From Nonomuraea jabiensis (GTDB taxonomy: Bacteria > Actinomycetota > Actinomycetes > Streptosporangiales > Streptosporangiaceae): a stretch of 64,000 nucleotides of DNA. Position 1 is the stretch's first letter; each line of letters starts with the position of its first letter. The stretch is taken from contig NZ_JACHMB010000001.1 of the NCBI RefSeq assembly GCF_014204795.1, positions 10,862,501-10,926,500 on the forward strand, in the 5' to 3' direction. The notes beneath the pieces were generated by a model. That model was not told the DNA's origin. It made no database searches and saw only the letters and a list, made by a program, of their open reading frames with translations. Below are positions 16,461-25,481 of the stretch, in pieces. The position numbers and the translations under genes are program-made.

Positions 16461-17108
16461 ATGACGCTGGATCTCACCCCCGACGAACTGCTGAGCACCA
16501 CCCGCGCCGTGCGCAAGCGCCTGGACCTCACCCGCCCGGTGCCGCGCGAGCTGATCGAGGAGTGCGTGGACCTGGCCGTGCAGGCACCGACCGGGCGCAA
16601 CCGGCAGCGCTGGCACTTCATGGTCGTGACCGAGCCCGAGCAGCGGCGGGCCGTGGCCGACATCTTCCTGCGCGCCCTGCCGCTGGCCACCGGGCAACCG
16701 CTGACCGAACGCGACGTGCGGCGGATGAACTACCATCGCGGCTCCACCGAGCGGGTCTTCGACGGCCTGCGCCACCTGGCCGACAACATCCACCGGGTGC
16801 CCGCGTTCGTCATCCCGGGCGTGGAGGGACGCACCGACCGCGCCCCGGTGGCCGTGCAGGCGGGGGCGTGGGGATCGATCCTGCCGGCCGTGTGGAGTTT
16901 CATGCTGGCCGCGCGGGCGCGCGGCCTGGGCACCGTGTGGACCACCGCGCAGGGACCGCTCGAACGCGAGCTCGCCAAGGTGCTCGGCGTGCCGTACGAG
17001 GAGGTCATGCTGGCGGCGTTCATCCCGCTGGCCTTCACCCTCGGCACCGACTTCAAGCCCGCTCCCCGCATCCCGCGCGAGGAGGTCCTGCACTGGGAAC
17101 GGTGGTGA
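16461..17108 (+). CDS. Nitroreductase family flavoprotein
   Basis: Start ATG 16461 has GAAGGAG 9 nt upstream and is 14 bp after the MFS stop, so the two are co-transcribed. The 215-residue protein shows the FMN-binding start STTRAVRKRLDLTRPVPREL, the dimer/flavin segment DLAVQAPTGRNRQRWHFMVV and the late ARARGLGTVWTTAQG loop. These enzymes reduce nitro groups, quinones or related compounds with NAD(P)H. With the MarR and exporter genes it forms a compact detoxification unit. Confidence 0.9.
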   Translation: MTLDLTPDELLSTTRAVRKRLDLTRPVPRELIEECVDLAVQAPTGRNRQRWHFMVVTEPEQRRAVADIFLRALPLATGQPLTERDVRRMNYHRGSTERVFDGLRHLADNIHRVPAFVIPGVEGRTDRAPVAVQAGAWGSILPAVWSFMLAARARGLGTVWTTAQGPLERELAKVLGVPYEEVMLAAFIPLAFTLGTDFKPAPRIPREEVLHWERW

Positions 17109-17267
17109 GCACGCTTGCCAGGCCGCGCAAGGGTCATCAACGATCAGATGTGATCACGTCCGGGTAAGGTAGGTGCATGCTTTGACGCCTGCCCGGTAAT
17201 CGGGCACCTCCGTCACCTCCTTCGTTCGTCGCAGATCGACCCTGGACCCACGAAGGAGATGCCTTTC

Positions 17268-18194
17268 ATGAACCCGTCGACCTCCATCGACGTTCCCGAC
17301 CTGTTCGCCGCGTCTTATGGCGTGAACGGTGCCGAGGCGCGCGCTTGGCTCGCCGATTTGCCTCGCCTGGGCGGCGAGTTCCTGGACCGCTGGCGGCTGC
17401 GGCCGGACGGCCCGGCCGCGTACGGCATGGCCTCGCTGGTCCTGCCCGTACTTCAGTCCGACCGGACACCCGCCGTCCTCAAGCTTCAGCAACTCCGGGA
17501 GGAGACCGCCGGCACCGCCTCCGGGCTGCGGGCGTGGCGAGGCGAGGGCATTGTGCGCCTGCTCGACTATGACGAGCAGAGCGGCACGCAGTTGCTGGAA
17601 CGCCTGGATGCGGCCCGGCCGCTGTCCTCGGTGGCCGACGATGATGCGGCCATGCAGATCCTGGCCGAGCTGATGGCCCGCTTGACCTCGGTTCCCGCCC
17701 CAAGGGAGCTGCGACGGTTGTCTGACATCGCCGCGGCCATGCTCGAGCAGGTCCCGCAGGCCGTGTCGGCGCTGCGGGACCCTGGCGAGCAGCGGCTGGT
17801 GCGCACCTGCGCGTCCGCTGTGGCCGAGTTGGTCGGCGAGCCTGGCGATCGCCTGTTGCATTGGGATCTGCACTACGACAACGTCCTGGCCGGGGAACGG
17901 GAACCCTGGCTGGCCATCGACCCTGAACCGCTGGCCGGCGATCCGGGGTTCGAGTTGCTGCCGGCACTGGACAACCGGTGGGAGGAGGTGGAGGCCACCG
18001 GCGATGCGGCTCGCGCGGTGCTGCGCCGCTTTGACCTGCTTACCGAGGTCCTCGATCTCGACCGGAGGCGGGCAGTCGGCTGGAGTCTCGGCCGCGTGCT
18101 GCAGAACGCACTGTGGGATGTCGAAGGCGGCAAGGCCACGCTCGAACCTACCCAGGTCACCATCGCCATGGCACTGCTGCGCCGGCGAGACTGA
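17268..18194 (+). CDS. Aminoglycoside/hydroxyurea phosphotransferase, APH(6) family
   Basis: GAAGGAG 8 nt before ATG 17268 sets the start; the ATG at 17259 directly abuts that site and is unlikely. The 308-residue kinase has the catalytic loop LLHWDLHYDNVLAG (HxDLHxxN, catalytic Asp and metal-binding Asn), the activation Asp in WLAIDPEPLAGDPGFE, and an N-terminal ATP-lobe Lys in AVLKLQQL. This matches streptomycin 6-phosphotransferase and hydroxyurea kinases. Actual resistance cannot be inferred from sequence alone. It is a single gene. Confidence 0.9.
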   Translation: MNPSTSIDVPDLFAASYGVNGAEARAWLADLPRLGGEFLDRWRLRPDGPAAYGMASLVLPVLQSDRTPAVLKLQQLREETAGTASGLRAWRGEGIVRLLDYDEQSGTQLLERLDAARPLSSVADDDAAMQILAELMARLTSVPAPRELRRLSDIAAAMLEQVPQAVSALRDPGEQRLVRTCASAVAELVGEPGDRLLHWDLHYDNVLAGEREPWLAIDPEPLAGDPGFELLPALDNRWEEVEATGDAARAVLRRFDLLTEVLDLDRRRAVGWSLGRVLQNALWDVEGGKATLEPTQVTIAMALLRRRD

Positions 18195-18258
18195 GAAACA
18201 GGGGCAGCTTGACAGCTCCCGGCAGTTCATCGGGGCGATCGAGCGGGTGAGGTCCGGG

Positions 18259-18804
18259 TCACGTACGCCCGCGGCTGGGGGCTTCAAAAGCGGGGCCGGC
18301 CAGCCTAGTCGACGCTGTCCCAGCCGGACAGGAAGCGGACGCGTCACGCAGCGCGTCCACGGCCTCCTCTCCCCGGCCCGCCCTTGCCAGGCTGATCGAG
18401 GAGTTGGTGAGCGCGATCGCAAGCGAGCCTTCGAAGCCGTACGGCTCCTCCTCGGCGAGGATGCGATACACCTCGACGATTTCCTGGTCCACGTCGGCGA
18501 TCTCGTCCTTTTGGCGGCCGCCTCCGTTGACCCGCAACTCCTGGCTCAGATAGAGGAGCGTGATCGCCCGTTCCTGGAAGCCGGCCGGCTGGTCCGCAAC
18601 GGCGCTCCACGCCCGCCAGGCGTCGGCAGCACCGCGGAACGCCGCAAGGCCCTCCGCCAGGGTGGACTCGTCGTCCTGGGAGTGGCCCTTGCCGATGTCG
18701 GTCAGCGCCTGGGCGAGGCGGTGCGCGCTCACGTCCGACTCGCCTGCGAGCGGGCGGAGCTTGGCGACCTCCTCCCTCGCGGACTTCCGTATCCAGGGAT
18801 CCAT
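18259..18804 (-). CDS. TPR-repeat hypothetical protein
   Basis: Two TPR-like helical repeats are visible: AHRLAQALTDIGKGHSQDDE with TLAEGLAAFRGAADAWRAW, and IVEVYRILAEEEPYGFEGSL with AIALTNSSISLARAGRGEEA, the pattern seen in actinobacterial multi-TPR regulators. The C-terminal ~25 residues (CPAGTASTRLAGPAFEAPSR) are not TPR-like, so the repeat array has probably been cut short. Start at ATG 18804 has GGAACGGGA in front. It is divergent from the DUF6236 gene with an 85-bp gap. The role is unknown; TPRs suggest a protein partner. Confidence 0.65.
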   Translation of the reverse strand: MDPWIRKSAREEVAKLRPLAGESDVSAHRLAQALTDIGKGHSQDDESTLAEGLAAFRGAADAWRAWSAVADQPAGFQERAITLLYLSQELRVNGGGRQKDEIADVDQEIVEVYRILAEEEPYGFEGSLAIALTNSSISLARAGRGEEAVDALRDASASCPAGTASTRLAGPAFEAPSRGRT

Positions 18805-18889
18805 ATAGTCCCGTTCCGAAGTCGGCTGCTCCGCCGAGTGTCTCAGCGTGCCCGGACGGGAACAACCATCAGATCCCTCTGGAGGAACC

Positions 18890-20020
18890 GTGGACAACTG
18901 GTTCGGACTCTATTATCCGCATGTCCATTTCCGCGACGAGCGCCTGCTCAAAGTGGTGGCGCTCTACCTGGACGGGCTGTTCCACTTCACCAATGTCTCC
19001 GCGCTGGACTCGCTGCCCAGGATCAGCAGGACCGAGCTTGCGCTGGCGGACGTGGGGTTCCTTCGGCCGGTCGTTCCAGACATAGGGAGCATCGAGCGCA
19101 CTGCGGAGCGTTTCGCCGCCGCGCTGGCTGAGATCGATCTGACCGGCTACCGGGTGACCTCGGACAACCCCGTCAGCGCGTACGACGTGGACCGCGCGCT
19201 GGCCCTGTGGAAGGTCTCCCCCACCCTGGCCGACCTCCTCCTCGAGGCCGGTACGGCACAGCGGATCGGGCGGGGGCGTCTCGCGATCGACCCCGGCCTC
19301 GCCCATGCCTACCTGCTCACCCTCGGTGACGAGTTCGCCCCGGAGCTGGGAGCGTTCCCGCTGGCCGACGACCCCTTCGACCAGGCCACCTCCGGGCTGA
19401 CCGCACGCCGGCTCGTCTCGGGGATGTCCGGCGCCCCGCTCCCGCTCGGCGGGCAGGAGGAGCAGCGGTGCCTGCTGGTCAACCTGGCGATCACCACGGT
19501 CGTTCCGCGTGACCTGCGCGCCTGCCCCGTCCACAAGATCCTCAAGTTCCGGACCCGCTACTCGGGGGAGCGGGCGCGGTTCAGGCAGGCCGTCACCCGG
19601 CTGATCGAAGAGGCCACCCACTCAGACGGCATCACCGACGCGGAGGTGCTGGCGGCGCACCTGCGCGCGACGTACGACAACCACCTCGCCCCTGCGCTGA
19701 CCGACCTGCGACGTGCCCTTGGCGGGCTGCGCGTCGACACCGTCCTCGGCGCGGTCAACATCCAGGCGGCGGCCCCTGCGGCGGCCGCGACCGGCCTCGC
19801 GCTGCTCGCCGTGCAGCCGTCCGCCCGGGACGCCGCGATCATCGGCGCGGGCGGCCTGGCGCTGGGCCTGTGGCGCTCGGCGCGGCAGAGCGGAGCGGAA
19901 CGCCAGAAGGCGCTGGCCGCGTCGCCTGTCAGCTACCTCTACCACCTGCAGCACTCGCTGGCGCCGCTCTCGCTGGCCGAACAGGCCCGCGCCGCCGTAG
20001 CCCGCTTCGCTCCCCCATAG
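18890..20020 (+). CDS. DUF6236 family protein
   Basis: Start is GTG 18890 behind TCTGGAGGAACC. The 376-residue protein begins DNWFGLYYPHVHFRDERLLK, the typical opening of DUF6236 proteins, followed by VALYLDGLFHFTNVSA. The middle is a predicted alpha/beta region (RALALWKVSPTLADLLLEAG). Near residue 305 is an Ala-rich hydrophobic stretch (QAAAPAAAATGLALLAVQPS, then AAIIGAGGLALGLW) that may form a membrane-associated hairpin. The function of the family is unknown. The only neighbour with regulatory potential is the divergent TPR gene. Confidence 0.8.
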   Translation: MDNWFGLYYPHVHFRDERLLKVVALYLDGLFHFTNVSALDSLPRISRTELALADVGFLRPVVPDIGSIERTAERFAAALAEIDLTGYRVTSDNPVSAYDVDRALALWKVSPTLADLLLEAGTAQRIGRGRLAIDPGLAHAYLLTLGDEFAPELGAFPLADDPFDQATSGLTARRLVSGMSGAPLPLGGQEEQRCLLVNLAITTVVPRDLRACPVHKILKFRTRYSGERARFRQAVTRLIEEATHSDGITDAEVLAAHLRATYDNHLAPALTDLRRALGGLRVDTVLGAVNIQAAAPAAAATGLALLAVQPSARDAAIIGAGGLALGLWRSARQSGAERQKALAASPVSYLYHLQHSLAPLSLAEQARAAVARFAPP

Positions 20021-20358
20021 CGCTCTGGTTCGGCGGTTGAACGTGGACCTCGCGGCGGGGTCGGGGCTTGATTGCTGGGATCTCTGGTTCTGTCTTCGTC
20101 GTCGTTCGTCTCGCATGGATGGCGAAGACGAGGAGGTCGAGGCGGCCTGAGCCGATCGGTCCCGTCCCGGCCGGTGCGCCTCGATGCCGTCGAGGGCTGC
20201 CTCTGGGGCGGTCTTGTCGCCGTCGTACCAGGCCATCATGTCGGTGTCCGCGGCGCCCAGTTGCCGGGCGGACGCCCCCGGCGCCGCAACGTCCGCACCA
20301 CGCTGGCCCTGCTCGTCCGCGCCCACGGTGCGGCCGGGCCGGACGAGGACCCTCTCTG
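20021..20358. other. Gene-free stretch
   Basis: A minus-strand reading contains DTDMMAWYDGDKTAPEAALD and looks faintly protein-like, but there is no start, no stop in a sensible place and no family I can name. Otherwise nothing is seen here. Confidence 0.35.
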
Positions 20359-21263
20359 TCAGTAGGTGACGCTGCCCTTGACGACGCTGATCCTGCGTTC
20401 CTTGGGGAGGACGGTGTCCAGGATGCGGAGCTTGTCGTTCGCGCGGCGCCAGCGGTAGCCGCTGCCGCGGACGATCATTCCATGGTGGTATTTCTTGGGG
20501 AGGTAGCTCACGACATCGAGATGGTCGGCCCGGTCCCAGAAAAGCCCCTGGGGGAATTCGTTGATGGGGATCGTTATGGGACTGCCGACGGGCTTGTCGG
20601 CGGCCAGGTCCCAGAACCGGATCGAGACGGGTTTGCCGATGGTCTCCGAATCGATGTAGGCGACGACCGCGCCGCCCATCCCCAGGGCGCCGAACTTCGA
20701 ACCGCGACGCACCACGGTCCACGTCTTGGTGGAGAAGACCTCGTCCACCTCCGGCCGGCGGACGACCCGCGGGCGGCGGGCGACGAAGTAAGCGTTGTCC
20801 GGGCTGAAGGAGATCGCCCGGTCCGGCGTGAAGGGCAGCCTGTGGACCTGCCCGGTATAGGTATCCACCACCTGGTACGAGGGCCCGAGGACCGCGAAGC
20901 GGCCCGCCGGGGAGAGGTATTTCAGCGGGTCGGCGTCGGGCGACCACGTGCCCGGGACGGCGCGGATCTTCCCCGTGGTCAGGTCATGGACGACCAGGGC
21001 GCCGTCGCTCTTGCGGTAGTAGGCCACCTGGCTGCCGTGCGGCGTGGCGACGGGGACCACCGCGTCGGCCAGTCGGATCATCCGCCCGTCGCTCAGCCCC
21101 AGCCGCCAGACGGTGCAGGGCTCGCCCTCTTCCATAGGGCAGGGTCGACGATATAGCGTGCGAAGACCTTTTTCGTGGTGAGCGCGTCAGCCGAATGCAC
21201 CAACGCGAGCGGCGACGCCGTCACGAGGGACAGAAGTAGGGCCGTTCGGAAGAGCAGTCTCAT
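20359..21263 (-). pseudogene. Secreted beta-propeller (WD40/TolB-like) protein, frameshifted
   Basis: ATG 21263 opens a signal peptide (MRLLFRTALLLSLVTASPLA, cut after HSADA) and reads on to FARYIVDPALW, where the frame is lost near 21137. A second frame then runs MEEGEPCTVWRLGLSDGRMI to the stop at 20359. The two frames differ by one base, so a single-nucleotide indel splits the gene. The body has repeated propeller-strand patterns such as GSQVAYYRKSDGALVVHDLT, SPAGRFAVLGPSYQVVDTYT and SPDNAYFVA. Function is unknown. If the indel is an assembly error, this is a ~300-residue intact secreted protein. Confidence 0.7.
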
Positions 21264-21332
21264 GGCGGGCCCCCGGTCGGTCCTTTGATGACTGGCCCGA
21301 TTATTGAGGTGAGCGGCCGTGACGTCCAGGAT

Positions 21333-22518
21333 GCTCCTATGGATGTCAATCGGAGCGTTCCTGGTCGTTCGTTGTGGTGATGAGTCCGTAAAGTTCGCGG
21401 GCGACGTAGCGCTTCAGGCAGCGGATGATCTCTTTCTTGGACAGGCCGTCTTGGGTGCGTCGGTCCATGTAGGCGCGGGTGCGGGCATCCCAGCGCAGGC
21501 GGCACAGGACGACGCGGTAGAGGGCGGCGTTGGCCTGCCGGTCGCCGCCGCGGTTGAGGCGGTGCCGGGTGGTCTTGCCGGAGGAGGCCGGGATCGGCGC
21601 GACGCCGCAGAGCATGGCGAAGGCGGCTTCGCTGCCGATCCGGTCGTGGTTCTCGCCGGCGGTGACCAGGAGCTGTCCCGCGATCTCGGTGCCCACGCCA
21701 TGGGCGGCGATCAGCCGTGGGTTGATCGCCATCACCAGGACGTCCAGGAGTTCGTCGAGGTCGGCGATCTCGGCGGACAGCTGCTGGTGGCGGCGGGCCA
21801 GGGAGCGCAGCGCGAGCTGGGTGGCGGTGGTCGGGTCGGCGGCGGCCTCGCGGTCGGAGGTCAGGGCGGCGCAGGTGGCGATGAGTTTCGTGCTGGACAG
21901 GCCCCGCAGGCTTTGGCGCAGGGCGTCCGGGGCGGTGACGATCAGGGCCTTGATCTGGCGTTGGGTGTCGGCGCGCTGGTCGATGGCGCTGCGGCGGGCG
22001 ATGCGCAGGGCGCGCAGCGCTTCGATGCGGCCGTCGCGCCGTTTCGGGGTGCCGGTGCGGTCACCGGCGAGGGCGGCCTTGGCGGCGGCGATGGCGTCGA
22101 TCGGGTCGGACTTGCCGTGGAAGCGGCGGCTCTTGCGGTCGGGCCGGTCGATCTCGATCACGTTGATGTGCTCGGCCTGCAGCAGCCGGGTGAGCCCGGC
22201 TCCGTAGGCGCCGGTGCCTTCCACCCCGACCCGGCTCAGCTGCCCGAAGGCGCGCATCCAGGCGAGCAGGGCGGTGTAGCCGGCGGGGGTGGCGGGGAAC
22301 TGCTCGGTGCCCAGCACCCGGCCGACTCCATCGATCACGGCCGCGGTGTGGGTGTCCTGGTGGGTGTCCACGCCGCCGGCGACTTCAGTGAGCGGCGTGC
22401 TGTCGGGTGTAATGGAGGTCATCGTCGTCCTGTCGTCTGACCGAGGGGGCGGGACGGCACGCACCAGCCGGGGCAGCGCGGACAAGACAGTGATGGGGCC
22501 TCTGGCCAGGCTCCTATG
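21333..22518 (-). mobile_element. IS110-family insertion sequence, ends approximate
   Basis: The transposase is intact. GCTCCTATG occurs at 21333-21341 and again at 22510-22518, just outside the two ends of the transposase gene, which could be the short shared core that IS110 elements leave at both junctions instead of inverted repeats. With these ends the element would be ~1.18 kb. Its right boundary may instead lie near 22640, beyond a large hairpin, because IS110-group elements need a longer non-coding end for their bridge RNA. Confidence 0.6.
21346..22422 (-). CDS. IS110 family transposase
   Basis: The ~358-residue protein has the N-terminal DEDD (RuvC-like) domain: Asp in AGGVDTHQDTHTAAVID, Glu in RVGVEGTGAYGAGL, Asp in HGKSDPIDAIAAAKAAL. 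The C-terminal Transposase_20 domain carries the catalytic Ser region in CGVAPIPASSGKTTRHRLNR. IS110 recombinases use both domains and are guided by a bridge RNA encoded in the element's non-coding end. I chose ATG 22422 (behind CAGGACGACG) over a start 21 codons upstream. The element lies just upstream of the frameshifted propeller gene and may have disconnected it from its promoter. Confidence 0.93.
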   Translation of the reverse strand: MTSITPDSTPLTEVAGGVDTHQDTHTAAVIDGVGRVLGTEQFPATPAGYTALLAWMRAFGQLSRVGVEGTGAYGAGLTRLLQAEHINVIEIDRPDRKSRRFHGKSDPIDAIAAAKAALAGDRTGTPKRRDGRIEALRALRIARRSAIDQRADTQRQIKALIVTAPDALRQSLRGLSSTKLIATCAALTSDREAAADPTTATQLALRSLARRHQQLSAEIADLDELLDVLVMAINPRLIAAHGVGTEIAGQLLVTAGENHDRIGSEAAFAMLCGVAPIPASSGKTTRHRLNRGGDRQANAALYRVVLCRLRWDARTRAYMDRRTQDGLSKKEIIRCLKRYVARELYGLITTTNDQERSD

Positions 22519-22551
22519 AAGTCACAGGTGCCGCGTCCGGTGAGTGCAGAT

Positions 22552-22637
22552 GAGCGCTTCCCGTCCAGGGCCGACAGATCCCGTTGAGGACCTCAAGGTC
22601 AGTCAGTTGATGGGTCAGACCCTGGCGGGAAGCGCTC
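22552..22637. ncRNA. Large hairpin upstream of the IS110 transposase, candidate bridge RNA part
   Basis: GAGCGCTTCCCG-T-CCAGGG at 22552-22570 pairs with CCCTGGCGGGAAGCGCTC at 22620-22637, an 18-bp stem with one bulged T and a ~49-nt loop that contains TTGAGGACCTCAA. It lies on the side where IS110-group elements encode their bridge RNA. It may instead be a hairpin of the flanking DNA or a terminator. Confidence 0.35.
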
Positions 22638-22655
22638 ACCCCTCCATCATCACTG

Positions 22656-22740
22656 TCAGTTGACGTCGTGGCCGAGGGCGGTGAGCCACGCCTTGCCGCC
22701 GTCCTGGTGCCGGCACCAGCTCACGCTCGAACAGCGTCGG
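22656..22740 (-). pseudogene. ThuA-like C-terminal fragment
   Basis: The minus strand reads SVSWCRHQDGGKAWLTALGH followed by DVN and a stop. ThuA-domain proteins end with a P V S W x x x Y x G G R A W Y T A L G H pattern. Only ~25 residues remain. The rest was presumably lost when the IS110 element or other DNA arrived. Confidence 0.5.
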
Positions 22741-22918
22741 CCGGTCTTTCTTGTTCGAGGCGAGGAGCAGCCTGGGATGACGTGGCTCGATCGCACCGCC
22801 TCCCAGACCAGGCTGGGTCTGCTCGATAGGAGGGGGCTTACCCGCAAGGTGCGGACTCTTGGTCAAGTGGCGGGTACGGACAGTGACGACAGTTCGGGGA
22901 GTTTCACAGGGGATATTC

Positions 22919-23818
22919 ATGACCGCGATCACCTTCGACCACGCCGCCACCGGCTACACCCTGGCCCAGGCCCGCCGCCTGGCCCACGCCGCCGCCCTGG
23001 CCTACAAAGACGACAGCCAGGTCAAAGCCACCGCCAACAGCTGGGGCTTCGACCGCGTCAAAAGCTTCCGCGTACCGCACGCCGCGCCGTTCCCGCTGGA
23101 GGACACCCAGGCCTACATCGCCGCCAGCGACCGAATGATCATCGTTGCCTTCCGCGGCACCCAGCCCGAGGAGCTACGCGACTGGCTCTCCGACGCCAAC
23201 ACCCTGCTCACCCCATACACCGCCGCAGACGGCAACATCCACGCCGGCTTCTACCGCGCCCTGGACGTCGTGCATCCCGCCCTGCTGCGGACCTTGGAGG
23301 ACTGGCACACCTCGAGCCAGTCGCTGTGGTTCACCGGGCACAGCCTGGGCGGAGCGCTGGCCATGCTCGCCGCCGCCCGTACCCACTTCGAGGACCCCAC
23401 GCTGCTGGCTGACGGCGTCTACACCTACGGCCAGCCCCGCACCTGCTGCCCCAAGCTCGCCGCCGCCTACGACCAGGCCTTCCGCGGCCGAACCTTCCGC
23501 TTCGTCAACAACAACGACATCGTCGCCCAGCTCCCCCCCGCCCCACTGTTCGGCCACGTGGCCGAAGAACGCTACTTCGACACCCACGGCAGGCTGCACG
23601 ACAAGATGCCCCCGGTGACGGGCCTGATCGACAGGCTCGGCGGCGCCACCGCCGACCCGCTGGCCCCCGGCGCCGACGGCATCCGCGACCACTTCATCAA
23701 CGCCTACCTGGCCAGGTTCGACGCCGTCCAGCAGGAAGCCACACCTCCTGCCGGAGGCCGGAAACCGAAGAGCGGCGGTAGCGGAATCGCCGGCGTGACC
23801 GGCCTGCTGCCGGAGTAG
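22919..23818 (+). CDS. Class 3 lipase family protein
   Basis: Start ATG 22919 is behind CACAGGGGATATTC. The 299-residue protein shows the lipase_3 core: MIIVAFRGTQPEELRDWLSD (oxyanion strand, 'FRGT'), IHAGFYRALDVVHPAL, then the nucleophile elbow LWFTGHSLGGALAMLAAART (GHSLG, catalytic Ser), YTYGQPRTCC, and VNNNDIVAQLPP with the likely catalytic Asp. The His may be the one in DGIRDHFINAYLARF. No signal peptide is present. The IS256 element is inserted ~60 bp downstream, probably into this gene's terminator. Confidence 0.9.
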   Translation: MTAITFDHAATGYTLAQARRLAHAAALAYKDDSQVKATANSWGFDRVKSFRVPHAAPFPLEDTQAYIAASDRMIIVAFRGTQPEELRDWLSDANTLLTPYTAADGNIHAGFYRALDVVHPALLRTLEDWHTSSQSLWFTGHSLGGALAMLAAARTHFEDPTLLADGVYTYGQPRTCCPKLAAAYDQAFRGRTFRFVNNNDIVAQLPPAPLFGHVAEERYFDTHGRLHDKMPPVTGLIDRLGGATADPLAPGADGIRDHFINAYLARFDAVQQEATPPAGGRKPKSGGSGIAGVTGLLPE

Positions 23819-23875
23819 GCCCGGCGCTTGGGTGCCGCAGAAACCCAAAGTGACTGTGTAATCGCGTGTCAGTGT

Positions 23876-25478
23876 GGGGGTATCACTCCAGGTGTGGAAA
23901 TGATCACCAAACGTAGACGGAAATCTGCAAAGATCATTGACCATCTCGGGGGAGAACACGATCATGTCCACGACACGGGGAAGAACCGCGCTGGCCGCGG
24001 TGGGGCAAGACCAGCACGATGACACATCGGCGCTGCTGGGGGCGGCTGCTCATCATGGCGGGGAAAAATCCCCCCAGCGTGACGGCGAGACGCCGTTGCG
24101 GGACCTGCTCGGCGATCACGTGCTGGACCTGCTGCTGGAACGCTCACGCGACAGCGCGGGCGGGCTGCGGCTGACCGGGCAGGGCTCGATGCTCGGCGAG
24201 TTGGTCAAGGCGGTGCTGGAACGCGCGCTGGAGGGCGAGCTGTCGGCGCATCTGGGCTACGGCAAGCACGAGGTGGCCGGCCATGGCAGCGGCAACTCCC
24301 GCAACGGCAGGATCGGCAAGACCGTGCAGACGGGGGTGGGGCCGGTGCGGCTGTCCGTGCCCCGCGACCGGGCCGGCACCTTCGAGCCGATGCTGGTGCC
24401 CAAACGGGCCGGCCGCGTCTCCGGCGGCCTGGACGACATGATCATCAGCCTGTACGCGCACGGCATGAGCGTGCGCGACATCCAGCACCACCTGCGCCAG
24501 ATCTACGACACCGAACTGTCGCACGAGGCCATCTCCAACATCACCGACGCCGTACTCGAAGAGGTCCGCGCCTGGCAGGCACGGCCGTTGGATGCCGTCT
24601 ACCCGGTGGTGTTCCTGGACGCCATCGTGGTCAAGGTCCGCGACAACCACAGCGTCCAGGCCAAACCCGCCTACCTCGCGATCGGTATCGACGCCGACGG
24701 CGACAAGCACGTGCTGGGGATCTGGCTGGCCAAGACCCCGCTCGATGCCGCCACCGCCGGCGAGTCGGCCCGTTTTTGGACCTCTGTGATGACCGACCTG
24801 CGCAACCGGGGAGTGCGCGACATCCTCATCGCCTGCACCGACGGACTGAACGGCTTCGAAGACGCCATCCACCACGCCTTCCCGCACACCATCGTGCAGG
24901 CCTGCGTCGTGCACCTGATCCGCAACGCGCTGCGGCCGGTCGCCCGTCGTGACCGCGCCACGCTGGCCGCCGAGCTCAAGAAGATCTATACGGCGCCCAG
25001 TGCGGAAGCCGCCTTCGACGCCCTGGCCGACTTCACCGCCTCCACCTGGGGCCAGAGGTATCCGCAGGCGGCCCGTGTGTTCGAGACCGCCTGGGACCGC
25101 TTCACCCCGTTCTTCGCCTTCTCCCCGGCGGTCCGCAAGCTGCTCTACACCACCAATAGCATCGAGTCGCTGAACTACCAGCTGCGCAAGGTCACCAAGG
25201 CCCGCGGCCACTTCCCCGGCGACGACGCCGTGGTCAAACTGCTGTGGCTGGCCATCATCAATATCGAGGACAAACGCGCCCGCGAACGCGCCATCACCAA
25301 GGAGGAGACCGGAAAGATCAAGAACTCGCCCAGCACCGCCCGCCTGATCGAAGGACAACGCACCATCGGCTGGCGCGAAGCGCTGATCGAACTCGACATC
25401 GCCTATCCAGGCCGCATCAGGTAAAGACCGACCTCAGGCCATCAGAAACGATCTTTACACACCTGAAGTGACAACCTC
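23876..25478 (+). mobile_element. IS256-family insertion sequence, complete, 1,603 bp
   Basis: Ends are defined by imperfect inverted repeats: the left end starts GGGGGTATCACTCCAGGTGT and the right end (complement) starts GAGGTTGTCACTTCAGGTGT, identical at 20 of the first 25 positions. The element is flanked by an 8-bp direct repeat GTCAGTGT at 23868-23875 and 25479-25486, the size expected for IS256 target duplication. One intact transposase fills the element. The intact duplication implies a fairly recent insertion. Confidence 0.9.
23964..25424 (+). CDS. IS256 family transposase (Transposase_mut)
   Basis: The 486-residue protein has the family's conserved middle SRNGRIGKTVQTGVGPVRLS and PRDRAGTFEPMLVPKRAG. 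The catalytic triad is visible as Asp in YPVVFLDAIVVKVRD, Asp in ILIACTDGLNGFEDAI and Glu in LLYTTNSIESLNYQLRK. Start ATG 23964 follows CGGGGGAGAACACGATC. It is complete and appears functional. It is the only gene in the element. Confidence 0.95.
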   Translation: MSTTRGRTALAAVGQDQHDDTSALLGAAAHHGGEKSPQRDGETPLRDLLGDHVLDLLLERSRDSAGGLRLTGQGSMLGELVKAVLERALEGELSAHLGYGKHEVAGHGSGNSRNGRIGKTVQTGVGPVRLSVPRDRAGTFEPMLVPKRAGRVSGGLDDMIISLYAHGMSVRDIQHHLRQIYDTELSHEAISNITDAVLEEVRAWQARPLDAVYPVVFLDAIVVKVRDNHSVQAKPAYLAIGIDADGDKHVLGIWLAKTPLDAATAGESARFWTSVMTDLRNRGVRDILIACTDGLNGFEDAIHHAFPHTIVQACVVHLIRNALRPVARRDRATLAAELKKIYTAPSAEAAFDALADFTASTWGQRYPQAARVFETAWDRFTPFFAFSPAVRKLLYTTNSIESLNYQLRKVTKARGHFPGDDAVVKLLWLAIINIEDKRARERAITKEETGKIKNSPSTARLIEGQRTIGWREALIELDIAYPGRIR

Positions 25479-25481
25479 GTC

